DNA of 64,000 nt from Aquarana catesbeiana (Eukaryota; Chordata; Amphibia; Anura; Ranidae): assembly GCF_042186555.1 (NCBI RefSeq), contig NC_133324.1:130541655-130605654 (forward strand), written 5' to 3'. Under the pieces are notes generated by a model. It saw only the letters and a program-made list of their open reading frames with translations, was not told where the DNA came from and did no database searches. Positions within the stretch are counted from its first letter, which is position 1. Each line of letters opens with the position of its first letter. The position numbers and the translations under genes are program-made. Positions 45,144-56,400 of the stretch are shown one piece after another.

Positions 45144-46112
45144 CCACTTCAATACCGCGCATTTTCACCCCCTTTCTGCCCAGGCCAATTTTCAGCTTTC
45201 AGCGCTGTAGCATTTTGAATGACAATTGCGCAATTATGCAACACTGTACCTAAAGGAAATTTTTATCATTTTCCCCCCCACAAATAAAGCATTCCTTTGG
45301 TATTTGATCACCTTTGTGGTTTAATTTTTTGCGCTATAAACAAAAATAGAGTGACAATTTTGAAAAAAAAAAACACATTTTTTACTTTTTGCTATAATAA
45401 ATATCCCATTTTTTTTTTTAAAGAAACAAAATTTTTCCACAGTTTAGGCCAATATTCTTCTACATATTTTTGGTAAAAAAAATCACAATAAGCGTATATT
45501 GATTGGTTTGCGCAAAAGTTATAGTGCCTACAAAATAGGTTATTGATTTATGGCATTTTTATTATTATTATTTTTTTTACTAGTAATGGTGGCGATCTGC
45601 GATTTTTATCGTTACTGTGACATTGTGGCGGACAGATCAGACACTTTTGACACTATTTTGGGACCATTGACATTTATACAGCGATCAGTGCTATAAAAAT
45701 GCACTGAATACTGTATAAATGTCACTGGCAGGGAAGGAGTTAACACTAGGGGGCGATCAAGGGGTTACATGTGTTACCTAGGGAGTGATTCTAACTGTGG
45801 GAGGATGGGACTGACTAGGGGAGGAGACCGAACGGTGTTCCTATATACTAGGAACACACAATCTGTCTCCTCTCCCCTGATAGGACATGGAGCTCTGTGT
45901 TTACACACAGAGATCCACGGTCCTGCTCTGTCACAAGCGATCGCGGGTGCCTGGCGGACATCGCGACCACCAGGCACGCGCATCGGCTCCTTGGTGACGC
46001 AGCCCCCTATACCGCCGGGAAGCCGAGGACATCATATGATAATATGATGCCCGCCCAGGATGGGAGATCCCATCTGCGGACGTCATATGACTATGGGCAG
46101 GTAGGGAAATGG
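45144..46112. mobile_element. TTAA-flanked non-autonomous element
   Basis: TTAA at 45140-45143 precedes CCACTTCAATACCGCGCATT; GGGCAGGTAGGGAAATGG precedes TTAA at 46113-46116. Interior segments (AAGCGTATATTGATTGGTTT, GCGATCAGTGCTATAAAAAT, GGGGCGATCAAGGGGTTACA) identify the same family as 41805-42711. A GC-rich right part holds an inverted CACAGAGATCCACGG-type pair. It is non-coding. Confidence 0.82.
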
Positions 46113-46117
46113 TTAAA

Positions 46118-47548
46118 AAAAAAAAAGCTTGTGCATCAGGGTTGGTATTTGGGGTTTTCATTTATTTTGAGGGTATATTGGTCCATACTTTATGTTGCTA
46201 GATCATTTATTTTAGGTAAACAGTTTTTTGTGAGATTTTTTTTATGTCGCTAGGACCTTTTGTTTTAGATTTGGGATGCTCATAGTGGAGCATTCACTTG
46301 TTACTGACCATCTGTTTTTGGAACTGGCCTTCATTCGCAGAACACAGCTGCATCATTTTTCAAATTTTAAAAAGAAAAGTGTAAAAACAGGGAGCACCAA
46401 AACCACCTCACAGTATATACAGTATTACTCACTATACCGGTATTACGAACATTCATCACACCATTTTTCCTCATAGTATAAATAAGAGTTAGGCATACAC
46501 CAGTTAGGCCTACTATCCCCAATTAAAACTGTCTTGCTGCTGAACAATTTTACAGCACTGTACCCTTGGCAATATCTTAATTGTTGTAGTAAAACCCCAG
46601 CCTATGCTACTTTTTTAGTTTCAGGGTTGGTATTTTGGGTTTTTTCTTTCTTTCTTTTGTGGATATTTTTTATGTTGATATAACCCTTTTTTTAGATTTA
46701 GGGTGCTCCAAGTGGAGCAATTCACTTGTTACTGACCATCTATTTTTGGAACTGCGCTTTATTCACAGAATTCAGCTGCATCATTTCAAATAAAAAAAAG
46801 AGAAAAATATAAAAACAAGGAGCATCAAAACCACCTCACAGTATATATCACTCACTATATTACTTGCATTCATCACACCATTTTCCTCATAGATTAAATA
46901 AGAGTTAGGCATACACCAGTTAGGCCTACTATCCCCAATTAGAACACTCCTGCTGCTGAACAGTTTTACGGTGCTGTACCCTCTGCAATATCCTAATTGT
47001 TGTAGTAAAACTCCAGCCTATGTTACTTTTTTTGTTTTAGGGGTGGTATTTGGGGGTTCTTCTTTTCTTTTGTTGGACTAGGACTTTTAAAATTTTATTT
47101 GGGGTGCTCAAAGTGGAGCATTCACATGTTACTGACCATCTGTTGGGAAAAGTGGACAAACTGAGCACCAAAACCACCTCACATTATATTACATTCCTCA
47201 CACCAGTTTTCCTCATGGAATAAATAAGAGTTAGGCATACACCAGTTAGGCCTACTATCCCGAATTATCCCAAACACTCCTGCTGCTGAACAGTTCTACA
47301 GTGCTGTACCCTCTGCAATATCCTAATTGTTGTAGTAAAACTCCAGCCTATGTTACTTTTTTTGTTTTAGGGGTGGTATTTGGGGGTTCTTCTTTTCTTT
47401 TGTTGGTATTTTTTTATGTTGATAGGACTTTTTTTTATTTGGGGTGCTCAAAGTGGAGCATTCACTTGTTACTGACCATCTCTTGGGAAAAGTGGAAAGA
47501 CTGAGCACCAAAACCACCTCACATTATATTACTTAAATTCCTCACACA
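46118..47548. repeat. Tandem array of ~330-490-bp units
   Basis: The motif GTTAGGCATACACCAGTTAG occurs at about 46488, 46904 and 47230, and the GGGTTGGTATTTGGGGTTTT-type motif at about 46132, 46624, 47041 and 47371. Units shorten from about 490 through 416 to 330 bp through internal deletions. The last two are the most alike. The units contain AGCACCAAAACCACCTCACA and GTGGAGCATTCACTTGTTAC blocks. It is non-coding. Confidence 0.88.
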
Positions 47549-47559
47549 GGGTCGGACTG

Positions 47560-47877
47560 GCCTACCGGGATACCGGGACATTTCCCGGTAGGCTACTTGC
47601 CCTGGGGCCACTTTGAGCTACGCTGTGGCTGCAGCGTAGCTCAAAGCAGAGTCTCGCTGTGTCACAGAGCTCAGTGAGAAAAGTTCAGTCGCTCTGTGAC
47701 AAAAGTCCCGCCCTCCTCCTAGACCAGCTTGTGTGATAGATGCAGTGTTCTGCCTATCACACGAGCTGGTCTAGGAGGAGGGCTTTTGTCACAGCGCGAC
47801 TGAAACTTTCACACTGAGCACCGTGACACAGCATGAGATGCGCGCTGTGCCTGTACGTAATCCACTGGCACTAACTA
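47560..47877. repeat. Series of three hairpins
   Basis: First, CTACCGGGA near 47564 pairs with TCCCGGTAG near 47582. Second, CTTTGAGCTACGCTG (47611-47625) is the exact reverse complement of CAGCGTAGCTCAAAG (47632-47646) around a 6-bp loop. Third, about 47665-47739 pairs with 47754-47830, with GCCCTCCTCCTAGACCAGCT and AGCTGGTCTAGGAGGAGGGC as the core and a 14-bp loop. The array leads directly into the minisatellite at 47878. Confidence 0.8.
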
Positions 47878-48487
47878 GTGAGGCAGCAATGATTGGCGCG
47901 GTAAGACAGCAATGATGGGCACAGTAAGGCTACATTGATTGGCACAGTGAGGCGGAAATGATTGGCATGGTAAAGCTGCAATGATGGGCACAGTAAGGCT
48001 GCAATGATTGGCACGGTGAGGCTACATTGATTGGCACGGTAAGAGGGCATTGATTGGTGCGGTGAGGCGGCAATGATGGGCGCGGTGAGGCTACATTGAT
48101 TGGCACAGTAAGGCAGCAATGATTGGCACGGTGAGGTGGCAATGAGGGGCACAGTAAGGCTGCAATGAAGGGCATGGTGAGGCGGCAATGATGGACACAG
48201 TAAGGCTGCAATGATGGACATGGTGAGGCGGCAATGATGGGTACAGTAAGGCTGCAATGATGGACATGGTGAGGCTGCAATGATGGGCACAGTAAGGCTG
48301 CAATGATGGGCACGGTGATGCTACATTGATTGGCACGGTGAGGCGGCAATGATTGGCACAGTAAGGTGGCAATGATGGGCAAAGTAAGGCTGTAATGATG
48401 GGCACGGTGAGGCTACATTAATTGGCACAGTGAGGTGGCAGTGATGGGCACAGTGAAGCAACATTGATTGGCACAGTAAGGTGGCAC
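47878..48487. repeat. Minisatellite, ~23-bp unit
   Basis: About 26 variable copies of a unit close to GGCACAGTAAGGCTGCAATGAT (one base short of full length here). Positions alternate between GTGAGG/GTAAGG and GGGCAC/TTGGCAC variants. The long minus-strand frames with recurring CP-SL and 'ANH' periodicity at 47871-48405 come from the repeat alone and are not proteins. Confidence 0.92.
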
Positions 48488-48658
48488 TGGCAGTGTACAA
48501 TATGCTGCTGCTTAGAATTTCCATGAAAATCATACTGTTCTATAACATCATGAACAGCTTTAAAGGATAAGTTCACAAAAATAATAATATATACAAGTAA
48601 AAGGCGCAGTACTCTAGTACCTCAGTATGACCATATATAGTCCATAATAGTCCAAATA

Positions 48659-50304
48659 TAGTGGGGACAGAAAGTATTCAGACCCCCTTAAATTTTTCAA
48701 ATGTTATTTGTTATATTGCAGCCATTTGCTAAAATCATTTAAGTTCATTTTTTTTCCTCATTAATGTACACACAGCACCCCATATTGACAGAAAAACACA
48801 GAATTGTTGACATTTGTTGACATTTTTGTAGATTTATTAAAAAAGAAAAACTGAAATATCACATGGTCCTAAGTATTCAGACCCTTTCCTCAGTATTTAG
48901 TAGAAGCACCCTTTTGATCTAATATATCCATGAATCTTTTTGGGAAAGATGTAACAAGTTTTCACACCTGGATTTGGGGATCCTCTGCCATTCCTCCTTG
49001 CAGATCCTCTCCAGTTCTGTCAGGTTGGATGGTAAACATTGGTGAACAGCCATTTTTAGGTCTCTCCAGAGATGCTCAATTGGGTTCAAGTCAGGGCTCT
49101 GGAAGGGCCATTCAAGAACAGTCACGGAGTTGTTGTGAAGCCACTCCTTCATTATTTTAGCTGTGTGCTTGGGGTCATTGTCTTGTTGCAAGGTAAACCT
49201 TCGGCCCAGTCTGAGGTCTTGAGCACTCTGGAGAAGGTTTTCGTCCAGGATATCCCTGTACTTGGCTGCATTCATCTTTCCCTCGATTGCAACCAGTCGT
49301 CCTGTCCCTGCAGCTGAAAAACACCCCCACAGCATGATGCTGCCACCACCATGCTTCACTGTTGGGACTGTATTGGACAGGTAATGAGCAGTGCCTGGTT
49401 TTCTCCACATATACCACTTAGAATTAAGGCCAAAAAGTTCTATCTTGGTTTCATCAGAGCAGAAAATCTTATTTCTCACCATCTTGGAGTCCTTCCAGTG
49501 TTTTTTAGCAAACTCCATGCGGGCTTTCATGTGTCTTGCACTGAGGAGAGGCTTCCGTCGGGCCACTCTGCCATAAAGCCCCAACTGGTGAAGGGATGCA
49601 GTGATGGTTGACTTTCTGCAACTTTCTCCCATCTCCCGACTCCATCTCTGGAGCTCAGCTACAGTGATCTTTGGGTTCTTCTTTACCTCTCTCACCAAGG
49701 CTCTTCTCCCCTGTTACCTCAGTTTGGCCGGATGGCCAGCTCTAGGAAGGGTTCTGGTTGTCCCAAACGTCTTCCATTTAAGGATTATGGAGGCCACTCT
49801 GCTCTTAGGAACCTTAAGTACAGCAGAAATTTGTTTGTAACCTTGGCCAGATCTGTGCCTTGCCACAATTCTGTCTCTGAGCTCTTCAGGCAGTTCCTTT
49901 GACCTCATGATTCTCATTTGCTCTGACATGCACTGTGAGCTGTAAGGTCTTATATAGACAGGTGTGTGGCTTTACTAATCAAGTCCAATCAGTATATTCA
50001 AACACAGCTGGACTCAAATGAAGGTGTAGAACCATCTCAAGGATGATCAGATGAAATGGACAGCACCTGAGTTAAATATATGAGTGTCACAGCAATGGGT
50101 CTGAATACTTAAGGACCATGTGATATTTCAGTTTTTCTTTTTTAATAAATCTGCAAAACTGTCAACAATTCTGTGTTTTTCTGTCAATATGGGGTGCTGT
50201 GTGTACATTAATGAGGAAAAAAAATGAACTTAAATTATTTTAGCAAATGGCTGCAATATAACAAAGAGTGAAAAATTTAAGGGGGTCTGAATACTTACAC
50301 ACTG
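48659..50304 (-). mobile_element. Nearly intact Tc1-like transposon with long IR/DR ends
   Basis: TA flanks both sides (48657-48658 and 50305-50306). The ends GGGGACAGAAAGTATTCAGA (left) and GTCTGAATACTTACACACTG (right) are inverted, and inverted similarity runs inward for about 210-230 bp, including AATATGGGGTGCTGTGTGTA/TACACACAGCACCCCATATT. An inner repeat of the same type ends each long repeat: CATGGTCCTAAGTATTCAGA near 48862 and TCTGAATACTTAAGGACCAT near 50100. This is the IR/DR arrangement in which the transposase binds twice per end. The transposase gene lies on the minus strand with only two visible lesions. Confidence 0.93.
48890..49929 (-). pseudogene. Tc1-like DD34E transposase with one stop and one frameshift
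   Basis: Start ATG at 49929 (MSEQMRIMRSKELPEEL). The N-terminal paired-like helix-turn-helix domain (~1-70: IVARHRSGQGYKQISAVLKV, KWKTFGTT) runs to a TAA at 49714-49716. The same frame continues through the second helix-turn-helix and the catalytic core: CSDETKIELFG (first Asp), QQDNDPKHT (second Asp) and FQSPDLNPIEHLWRDLK (Glu), all intact. Near 48962 one base is missing from the GTTTTC run, so the last ~25 residues are read out of frame to 48919; in the shifted frame the family C-terminus is readable to a TGA at 48890-48892. Without the two lesions the length would be ~346 residues, the family norm. Confidence 0.92.
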
Positions 50305-50306
50305 TA

Positions 50307-50984
50307 GGTGTGTAAAGGAGTAGGTCTGTATGTCAGGGCTGCCAGTGGAGACCAGAAGCCAATTCCAGTGAAGCTTAGAAAAAACAAGGAGAGGGGCGCC
50401 TTTGAATGTATAAATTTAAAACTTTAATAGTAAAAACAATATCCACTCACATAAGAGAAGGTAAATCTCTGGGCTGAGTAGAGTCCAGGAGCAGGGTGGG
50501 TGACCAGGTCACAGAATATCCATTTCTCACTGGCGATATGTGGTACATCAGATCCCGGGAACGAAAGATTGGGTGGTGAACTGTCAAAGCCTGTAGGTTC
50601 TTATAGCGCTGCAGGCTCCTGAAGTCCTTGCTGGTAACCGCTATGATGGAGGACGACCGTGCGGTGGGTAATCCAGAGCGAGGCTTGGAGAGCAAGTAAC
50701 AGCGTGGCACAGGGCAGTGACGTCACAAAAATGCATTATAAAAGTTATACTGACCACCTTATCCAAACACCAGAATCTCTAAAAATATTCTCAATCCTTA
50801 TTGGTTTTCCGTATGTAAATTTAAGTGTCCATGCATACTGGGCTTAAAAAAAGCCAGTTCTTTTGGCAGAAAAAAAACACTCATATAGAGTGTTTTTGTA
50901 CAGGCATTTAGGAGCATTTGGCATTTTTTTTCTGCCAGAAAACATCAAAAATCCAAATCAGAAGGGGTTTTTTTCTGCCTCTAA
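50307..50984. other. No gene recognised; includes GTGACGTCAC
   Basis: 50340-50740 has the look of a dispersed repeat end (GGCAGTGACGTCAC at about 50722) but no inverted ends are identified. The minus-strand frame at 50447-50710 has no recognised domain. GTGACGTCAC contains a perfect CRE-like palindrome, of unknown relevance. Confidence 0.4.
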
Positions 50985-51372
50985 AGCCGAGTACACATGA
51001 GCGGAATGTCTGACAGAAAAAGTCTGACGGAAGCTTTTCATCGTCTATTCCGATCATGTGTGTGCCTCATCGGACTTTTTTTTTCGAAAATTCTGACGGA
51101 CCTAGAAATAGAACATGTTCTAAATATTTCCGACGTAACCAATTCCTATCGGGAAAACCGTTCATCTGTACGCTGTTCCGATGGACCAAGAATAATGCTT
51201 GCTCTGAAGCAAGTGCGAGACGGAAGCTATTGGCTACTGGCTATACGTCACCGCGTTCTGGACGGTCGGACTTTGGTTTGACCATGTGTAGGCAAGACCG
51301 CTTGAATGGAATTCCGTCGGAGTTCCATCGGAGAAACCTTTGGACGGCAAAACCGGTCGTGTGTACGTGGCA
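50985..51372. mobile_element. Harbinger-type palindromic MITE
   Basis: TAA (50982-50984) precedes AGCCGAGTACACATGAGCGG. The right end GTCGTGTGTACGTGGCA is followed by TTA (51373-51375). The ends are inverted with several mismatches. The inside is full of TTCCGATC/CGGAAT and CTGACGGA motifs, as in 1-379 and 60778-61211. The flanking triplets differ at one base (TAA versus TTA), both within the TWA consensus. Confidence 0.75.
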
Positions 51373-51375
51373 TTA

Positions 51376-52086
51376 GCGTTAAGCTTAAGATATGCCTGTA
51401 ATCGTCCTAATGTGTATGGGCACATAGGATAACATTGAGTTGCTGCACAAAACACAAAACTCATGTAGAAGACATTTTTTAAGCCCAATTTGCATGGACC
51501 CTAAAAATGTATGATTAACAATGTTTCTACATTATTCCCTTAGCTTACTGTGCATTAAAAGCAGTAGTATTACTACAGAAATTAATTTTACTTTTTTGAA
51601 ATAATGTTTATCAGAATTTCAATATTATCTTGTTTTGGGGTGAAAACTAAAAACATGTTAATTAATTTCATCATTGACCAGCTTTAGGATAAAAAAAAAT
51701 AAAACACATTTAACCCCTTTGTTTCCAAAGGTTATTGATGCTTAGATACCCTGGTACAAACTTAACATAACTTCGATTGTTTTCCAATTGTTTGTGGGTA
51801 TCAAAGCAATTAGCAGCAGATGAGATTCAGAGCCTCCAGCCCTGACAAATGTTGACTGGTGGCTCTAAAGTTTTTTAATATATTCCTAGTTTGGCGTGTA
51901 GAGCTGGGGAATGTTAATATACAGATTGCAGGTAGGAGGGGGTTAAATGACTTCCCTCGAATATTGGGATATTTGAAATATAGTCAAGCCCTTCAAGTTT
52001 TTGTGAGAGGGAAACTGTTGACTGGTATTACAATGACAAGGGGGGGGGGGGATTTAGCACATCTTGTTCTTTTATGCTATTGTATT
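51376..52086. other. No gene recognised
   Basis: AT-rich spacer with a G-run near 52040. No domain or bounded repeat. Confidence 0.4.
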
Positions 52087-52269
52087 GTTTTAGGGTCCAT
52101 TCATGCCTCAAAGTGTGCATTGCGTTGCGGTGCGTGCTTTAACATGCACCTTTCTCCTCACCTCCTGGAACATGCAAAGGGTCTATGGCACGGCAGAGGA
52201 GCCTAACTTGCTCTGGCTTGCTGTTTACCCTGTGCATTGAGACACCTTGCATTTTGCTGATACATGTTG

Positions 52270-52561
52270 CCACCCCATCCCTTTAAGGCCGGGGTCACAT
52301 ATGTGCAAATTGGATGCGGGTTTCCCCCGCATCCAATTCGCATTACATGCGAGTGTGACCGGCTTTCAATGGACCAGTTCACACATCTCCTGGGCAGCTG
52401 CGGTCCGCATTCCAAAAGGGTCCTGTGTGTCTTTGGGTCAGGTTCAGGTGCGAAATCAGGCAAAAATTTGTACCTGATTCACACCTGAACCAGTGAACAG
52501 GAACACAACGTACCCCATGCTGTGTACTGCAGCCGCACATATGTGAACCCAGCCTTAAACC
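52270..52561. mobile_element. MITE with GGCTGGGTTCACAT-type ends
   Basis: TTTAAGGCCGGGGTCACATA near 52281 and ATATGTGAACCCAGCCTTAA near 52539 are inverted. The family matches 30490-30772. GTGCAAATTGGATGCGGG and CGCATCCAATTCGCAT form an inner hairpin. Confidence 0.75.
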
Positions 52562-52698
52562 GAACACATATTAATCACACAGGTTCTGTGGCTGATTAAG
52601 GTGGTAATCAATTATTTGATTAAGGTGGTAATTAAATTCACTTAGTGCCTTACCTGGATTAAATTAGGCCCAGAACCTGTGTAATTAATATGTGTTCA
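52562..52698. repeat. Small inverted-repeat element
   Basis: GAACACATATTAATCACACA (52562) and TGTGTAATTAATATGTGTTC (52679) are inverted with one internal difference, and CAGGTTCTG/CAGAACCTG extends the pairing. The ~80-bp loop contains a doubled GATTAAGGTGGTAAT motif. It is non-coding. Confidence 0.7.
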
Positions 52699-52869
52699 GT
52701 TATAAAGGAAGGAGGTGGCAACCCTAGCATGCCTTTGGCTGCATTGAGCTAAAAACAAGTAGAGCTTGCTGTACTTTTTTCCACCACAAACCAACGCATA
52801 TCAAGCAATGCACCAGTGTAACCTGCTGGCTTTCACATGTCTTATTTTTTTATAGGACCTTGTTTTGGC

Positions 52870-54420
52870 ATGCAGTGATGTATTTAGGTTTTGTGCTGCC
52901 CTAGGCCTGACTAAACTCGTGCACCCCCTAATTTAAATATGACCCACTCCTTCCTGTCAAGGCCACACCCTTGTTTTTATCATTTTTTTCCCCACAAATA
53001 GAGCTTTCTTTTGGTGGTATTTGATCACCTCTGGGTTTTTTATTTTTTGTTAATAAAACCAAAATTAAAAAAAAAAAATACAAAATCGTTTTATATTTTG
53101 TTAATAAATTTTGCAAGCAGGTAATTTTTCTCCTTCATTGATGTACGCTGACGAGGGTGCACTGATGGGCACTGATAGGCTGCATTGATGGGCACTATTA
53201 GGCGGCACTGATGGGCACTAATAGGCGGCATTGAGGTGGCATTGGTGGGCACTGATGGGTGGCACTGATGGGTGGCACTGATGGGGGGCACTGAAGGGCA
53301 TTGATAAGTGGCACTGAAGGGCACTAATAGGTGGCACTGATAGCTGGCATTGATGGGCACTGATAGGTGGCAGTGATGAGCACTGATGGGCGGCAGTGAT
53401 AGGCACTGATCGGCACTGGTAGGTGACACTGATAGGCAGAACTGCTAGGTGACACTGATGAGGCACTGATTGGCACCACTGATGGGCATTGATAGGTGGC
53501 ACTTGTGGGCATTGATAGGTGGCACTGAATGCTGGCACTTATGCACTCATTCGTGGCACTGTGTGGGCACTGGCAGGTGGCACTGGAAAGCGGTATTGGT
53601 GGGCACACCAATTCGGGACCGATGTCCCTTACACTGAAGCCGGTGATCGGCTTTTGTTCTCCTCACGCTGTCAGCGTGAGGAAAAAAAAAAAAACTATTA
53701 CAGATCTGTTTACATCACGTGATCAGTTGTCATTGGCTGACAGCTGATCACGTGGTAGGGGGCCGGGATCTGCCCCTTACTCCGATCTGTGATCACCCGA
53801 GTCTCATTGAGATTGCAGGGGGCATACAGGGAGTGTGCAAAGGGGAGCATGTCTATTGACGGCCTCCCGGCAAAGCAAATCTGCGCTGTAGCCATCAGTC
53901 GGCTATAGTGCAGATCTGAAGGTGTTAGTTTGCATAGATTTCCTCTCACTTCCTGTTTGGCTATGGGGCAGGAAGTGAAGGGAAATCTCTGCAATGGGAT
54001 GGTAAAAAATAAACTAACAGGGGCTATAACCTTATTCTCCCTTATTCTATCCAAAATGAAAAAAAAAAAAAGTGTTGCCTATAGTACTACTTTAAGCACA
54101 AATTTCTAATAATTTTATGGAGAGGACTAAGAATATATAACCATGCCAATGATGCAGCAGAAAACATATAGCACAGTGAGGAAGGTTTGAGGTCCAGAAT
54201 GATGGCACAGTCAAAATTAGAAGCAGCGCCCCCCCCACACTTTTGCGGAATGGCGGCCGCCCGCATACCGGAAGCAGTGCGGCCACTTTATGGGGGCGCT
54301 AGATCTGCCTCTCAGCCCAGTCCGCAAGCCGGCGGGGACTCTGTCCGTGCTGCCCCCCTGCAAAGTGCTGCCCTAGGCCTGGGCCTTGTTGGCCTAGGCC
54401 AGGATACAGCGTTGTTGGCA
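52870..54420. mobile_element. Non-autonomous element carrying a minisatellite
   Basis: GTGCTGCCCTAGGCCTGACT near the left edge and GTGCTGCCCTAGGCCTGGGC near the right edge share a motif in the same orientation. Inside are GAGCTTTCTTTTGGTGGTAT and TTGATCACCTCTGGGTTTTT (also found in the TTAA elements), a minisatellite (53150-53600), a palindromic TCCTCACGCTGTCAGCGTGAGGA-type hairpin at 53656 and TGATCAGTTGTCATTGGCTG/CAGCTGATCACGTGG. It is related, in opposite orientation, to 55693-56400. Confidence 0.55.
53150..53605. repeat. Minisatellite, 11-12-bp half-units
   Basis: Dozens of variants of GGCACTGATGGGC and ACTGATAGGTG alternate to give a ~23-bp higher-order unit. The minus-strand frames with ATYQCPS-like periodicity are repeat by-products. 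Confidence 0.9.
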
Positions 54421-54466
54421 TGCACTGACAATAATATGTCAACACATTTAGTGTGAATGGACCCTT

Positions 54467-55572
54467 ATTGGTTATGAGTTTTATGCCAGTGTGGTTAGTT
54501 ATTTTCATGAAAATTATGAAAGAGGCATTTGTTTGCATCTTGACTTGAGCATCTTCTTCGTACTTGCCCTGTATGCACATCTTATAGACCTTGGTAAGCT
54601 ATCGTGAAGGTGCCACCAGCATTGATGGAGGTAAACATGCATCTGGAGAGGGCAGGTAGTTTAGGTTGGGGGGAAAGTATTTTTTTTTTTTGCTGAAGTG
54701 CAATTATTCTTTAGAGGGTTATTGCATTTTTAGTAGTGATTACGGCCCATCTTCTGGATTTTAGAGGATATGCGCAATTACGAAAGGCCCGTAAGATTTC
54801 CATACTGCAGAAGAAGCTTGCACAGCTTTGGTAAGCTGCCTCTTTGTGTGGGAATCTTCTATAGAAAAAATATTTTGGATACAACAAATCAATTGGTGCG
54901 TGTGATAACACAACCATACAGATCATTTATCACCTGCAAAGTACCCTAAATTATGACCTTTGTGGAGAGTATGAGGAGTCAGAAAGAATGCATAACATAA
55001 ATTAAACTTTGAAGGGTCAGCGCATTTCACTTTCACTATTCATCTTTCTTTCACCTTATGGGTCTAAGAACAAGAGTGCTGTGTAATTACATTTCACTGG
55101 TGTGCATCAGCTCATTATTCTCTGCAGTACCATAATAGTGCAACATTTCCAATGGAGCCAGGTAGATTTCAATTTATTCCAGAGACTATGAGAATGCAGC
55201 CACTCTTTAAAACTGATAACATATACTAATCCTTAGCAGGGTTATCATCTCAATTTACTTCTGGATAATAGGCTGGATTTTTTGATCAATAAATGCATTT
55301 ACTTTTTTATATTCTTACAAGTAAGCTGTGCATTTTCCCTAGCAGGTTCATTGTATAGAATATTGAGTATTCTTGTTATCTTAGATGGGACTTTAAAATA
55401 ATACTGTTTGTTTTCTATTCTCTGAGAATGTAATTTTAACACCTGCTGCAATGCGTGCACATGAGGTACAGCAATAACGTCAAGTACACCTATCATGCAT
55501 ACAATGTTGTATGCATGATCTAGAGGACTGGGAATTGGGGGGAGTGCCAAGCTAATATTTGGTTATTGAATA
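54467..55572. other. No gene recognised
   Basis: A kilobase of AT-rich sequence without a recognised domain or bounded repeat. 55020-55240 is evenly mixed in composition but otherwise unremarkable. Confidence 0.4.
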
Positions 55573-55692
55573 TACACACTGATTAGCCATAACATTATGA
55601 CCACCTAGCATAACCTCTCGAGTTATGGACTCCAGTGGACCTCTGAAGATAAGCTATAATATATGCCACTAAACTGTCAGTAGCAGATCCCA
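55573..55692 (-). mobile_element. Left terminal part of an interrupted Tc1-like element
   Basis: TATACACACTGATTAGCCAT and AACATTATGACCACCTAGCA are the terminus of a well-known Tc1-like family. The next ~80 bp (GGACTCCAGTGGACCTCTGA, AGTAGCAGATCC) follow the same family. The match stops near 55692. Sequence belonging further inside the same family resumes at 63712. Confidence 0.78.
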
Positions 55693-56400
55693 TGGCAGGC
55701 TAGTAAATTTTCGGCTGACAGCAGTCTGTTGTCAGATCTGACAGAGGCTCTGATGGAGGCTCTTTACCACATGATCAGCCATGTCCAATCATGGCTGATC
55801 ACGATGTAAACAGGAAGAGCCGTTGATCGGCTTTTCCTCACTCGCGTCTGACAGACATGAGTAGAGGAGAGCCGATCGCCTCCTCTCCTGACGGGGGGTC
55901 TGTGCTGATTGTTTATCAGTGCAGCCCCCCTTCGGATGCCTGCCCAGGACCACCTGGATGCCGCCAGGACCACCAGGGATGGCCACCACACTGGACCACC
56001 AGGTATGCCACCCTAGACCACAGGGATATGCCAATCAGTGCCCAGGCAGCTGCCAATCAGTGCCAAGGCAGCTGCCAATCAGTGACAATTAAAAATGCCT
56101 GCCAGTGCCACCAGTGATGCCTATCAGTGCAGTCTATCAGTGGCAGCCATCAGTGCCCATTAGTGTCACCTTTCAGTGCCCATCAGTGCTGCCTATTAGT
56201 GCCCAGCAGTGCCGTCTATCAGTGTCACCCATAAGTACCCATACCCATCAGTGCAGCCTTTCAGTGCCCATCAGTGTCGCTCATCAGTGCCCACCAATGC
56301 CACCTATGAGTGCCCATCAGTGCAGCTTATCAGTGCTCATCAGTGAAGGAGGAAACGTACTTATTTACATAATTTTATAACAGAAACAAAGAACTTTGTT
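55693..56400. mobile_element. Minisatellite-bearing element, inverse of 52870-54420
   Basis: GATCGGCTTTTCCTCACTCG, a hairpin region with CATGATCAGCCATG, and then many copies of GCCCATCAGTGCAGCCTATC-like units (56030-56345) match the other element in reverse order and orientation. It ends with GAAGGAGGAAACGTACTTAT and AACAGAAACAAAGAAC. It is non-coding. Confidence 0.65.
56030..56350. repeat. Minisatellite (ATCAGTGCC units)
   Basis: About 25 imperfect units built from ATCAGTGCCCATCAGTGC and GCCTATCAGTG. It is the reverse complement of the unit type at 53150-53605. The plus-strand frame here is a repeat by-product. Confidence 0.9.

Larger units (their letters stand above)
52087..54466. mobile_element. 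Outer MITE (GGGTCCATTCA ends) split by nested insertions
   Basis: TTTTAGGGTCCATTCATGCC at 52088 and TTTAGTGTGAATGGACCCTT at about 54448 are inverted partners more than 2.3 kb apart. Between them sit three later elements: 52270-52560, 52562-52698 and 52870-54420. The outer element itself was probably only a few hundred bases. Confidence 0.6.

Noticed and set aside
47871..48405. Long minus-strand frames with a repeating Pro/His/Cys pattern
   Set aside because: They follow the period of the 23-bp minisatellite in all frames; no start context, domain or splice structure supports a protein.
47878..48487. Regularly spaced repeats resembling a CRISPR array
   Set aside because: The units are contiguous and variable with no unique spacers, in an animal genome; it is a minisatellite.
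53091..53611. Overlapping minus-strand frames of 95-112 residues
   Set aside because: They are by-products of the GGCACTGATGGGC minisatellite, open in more than one phase.
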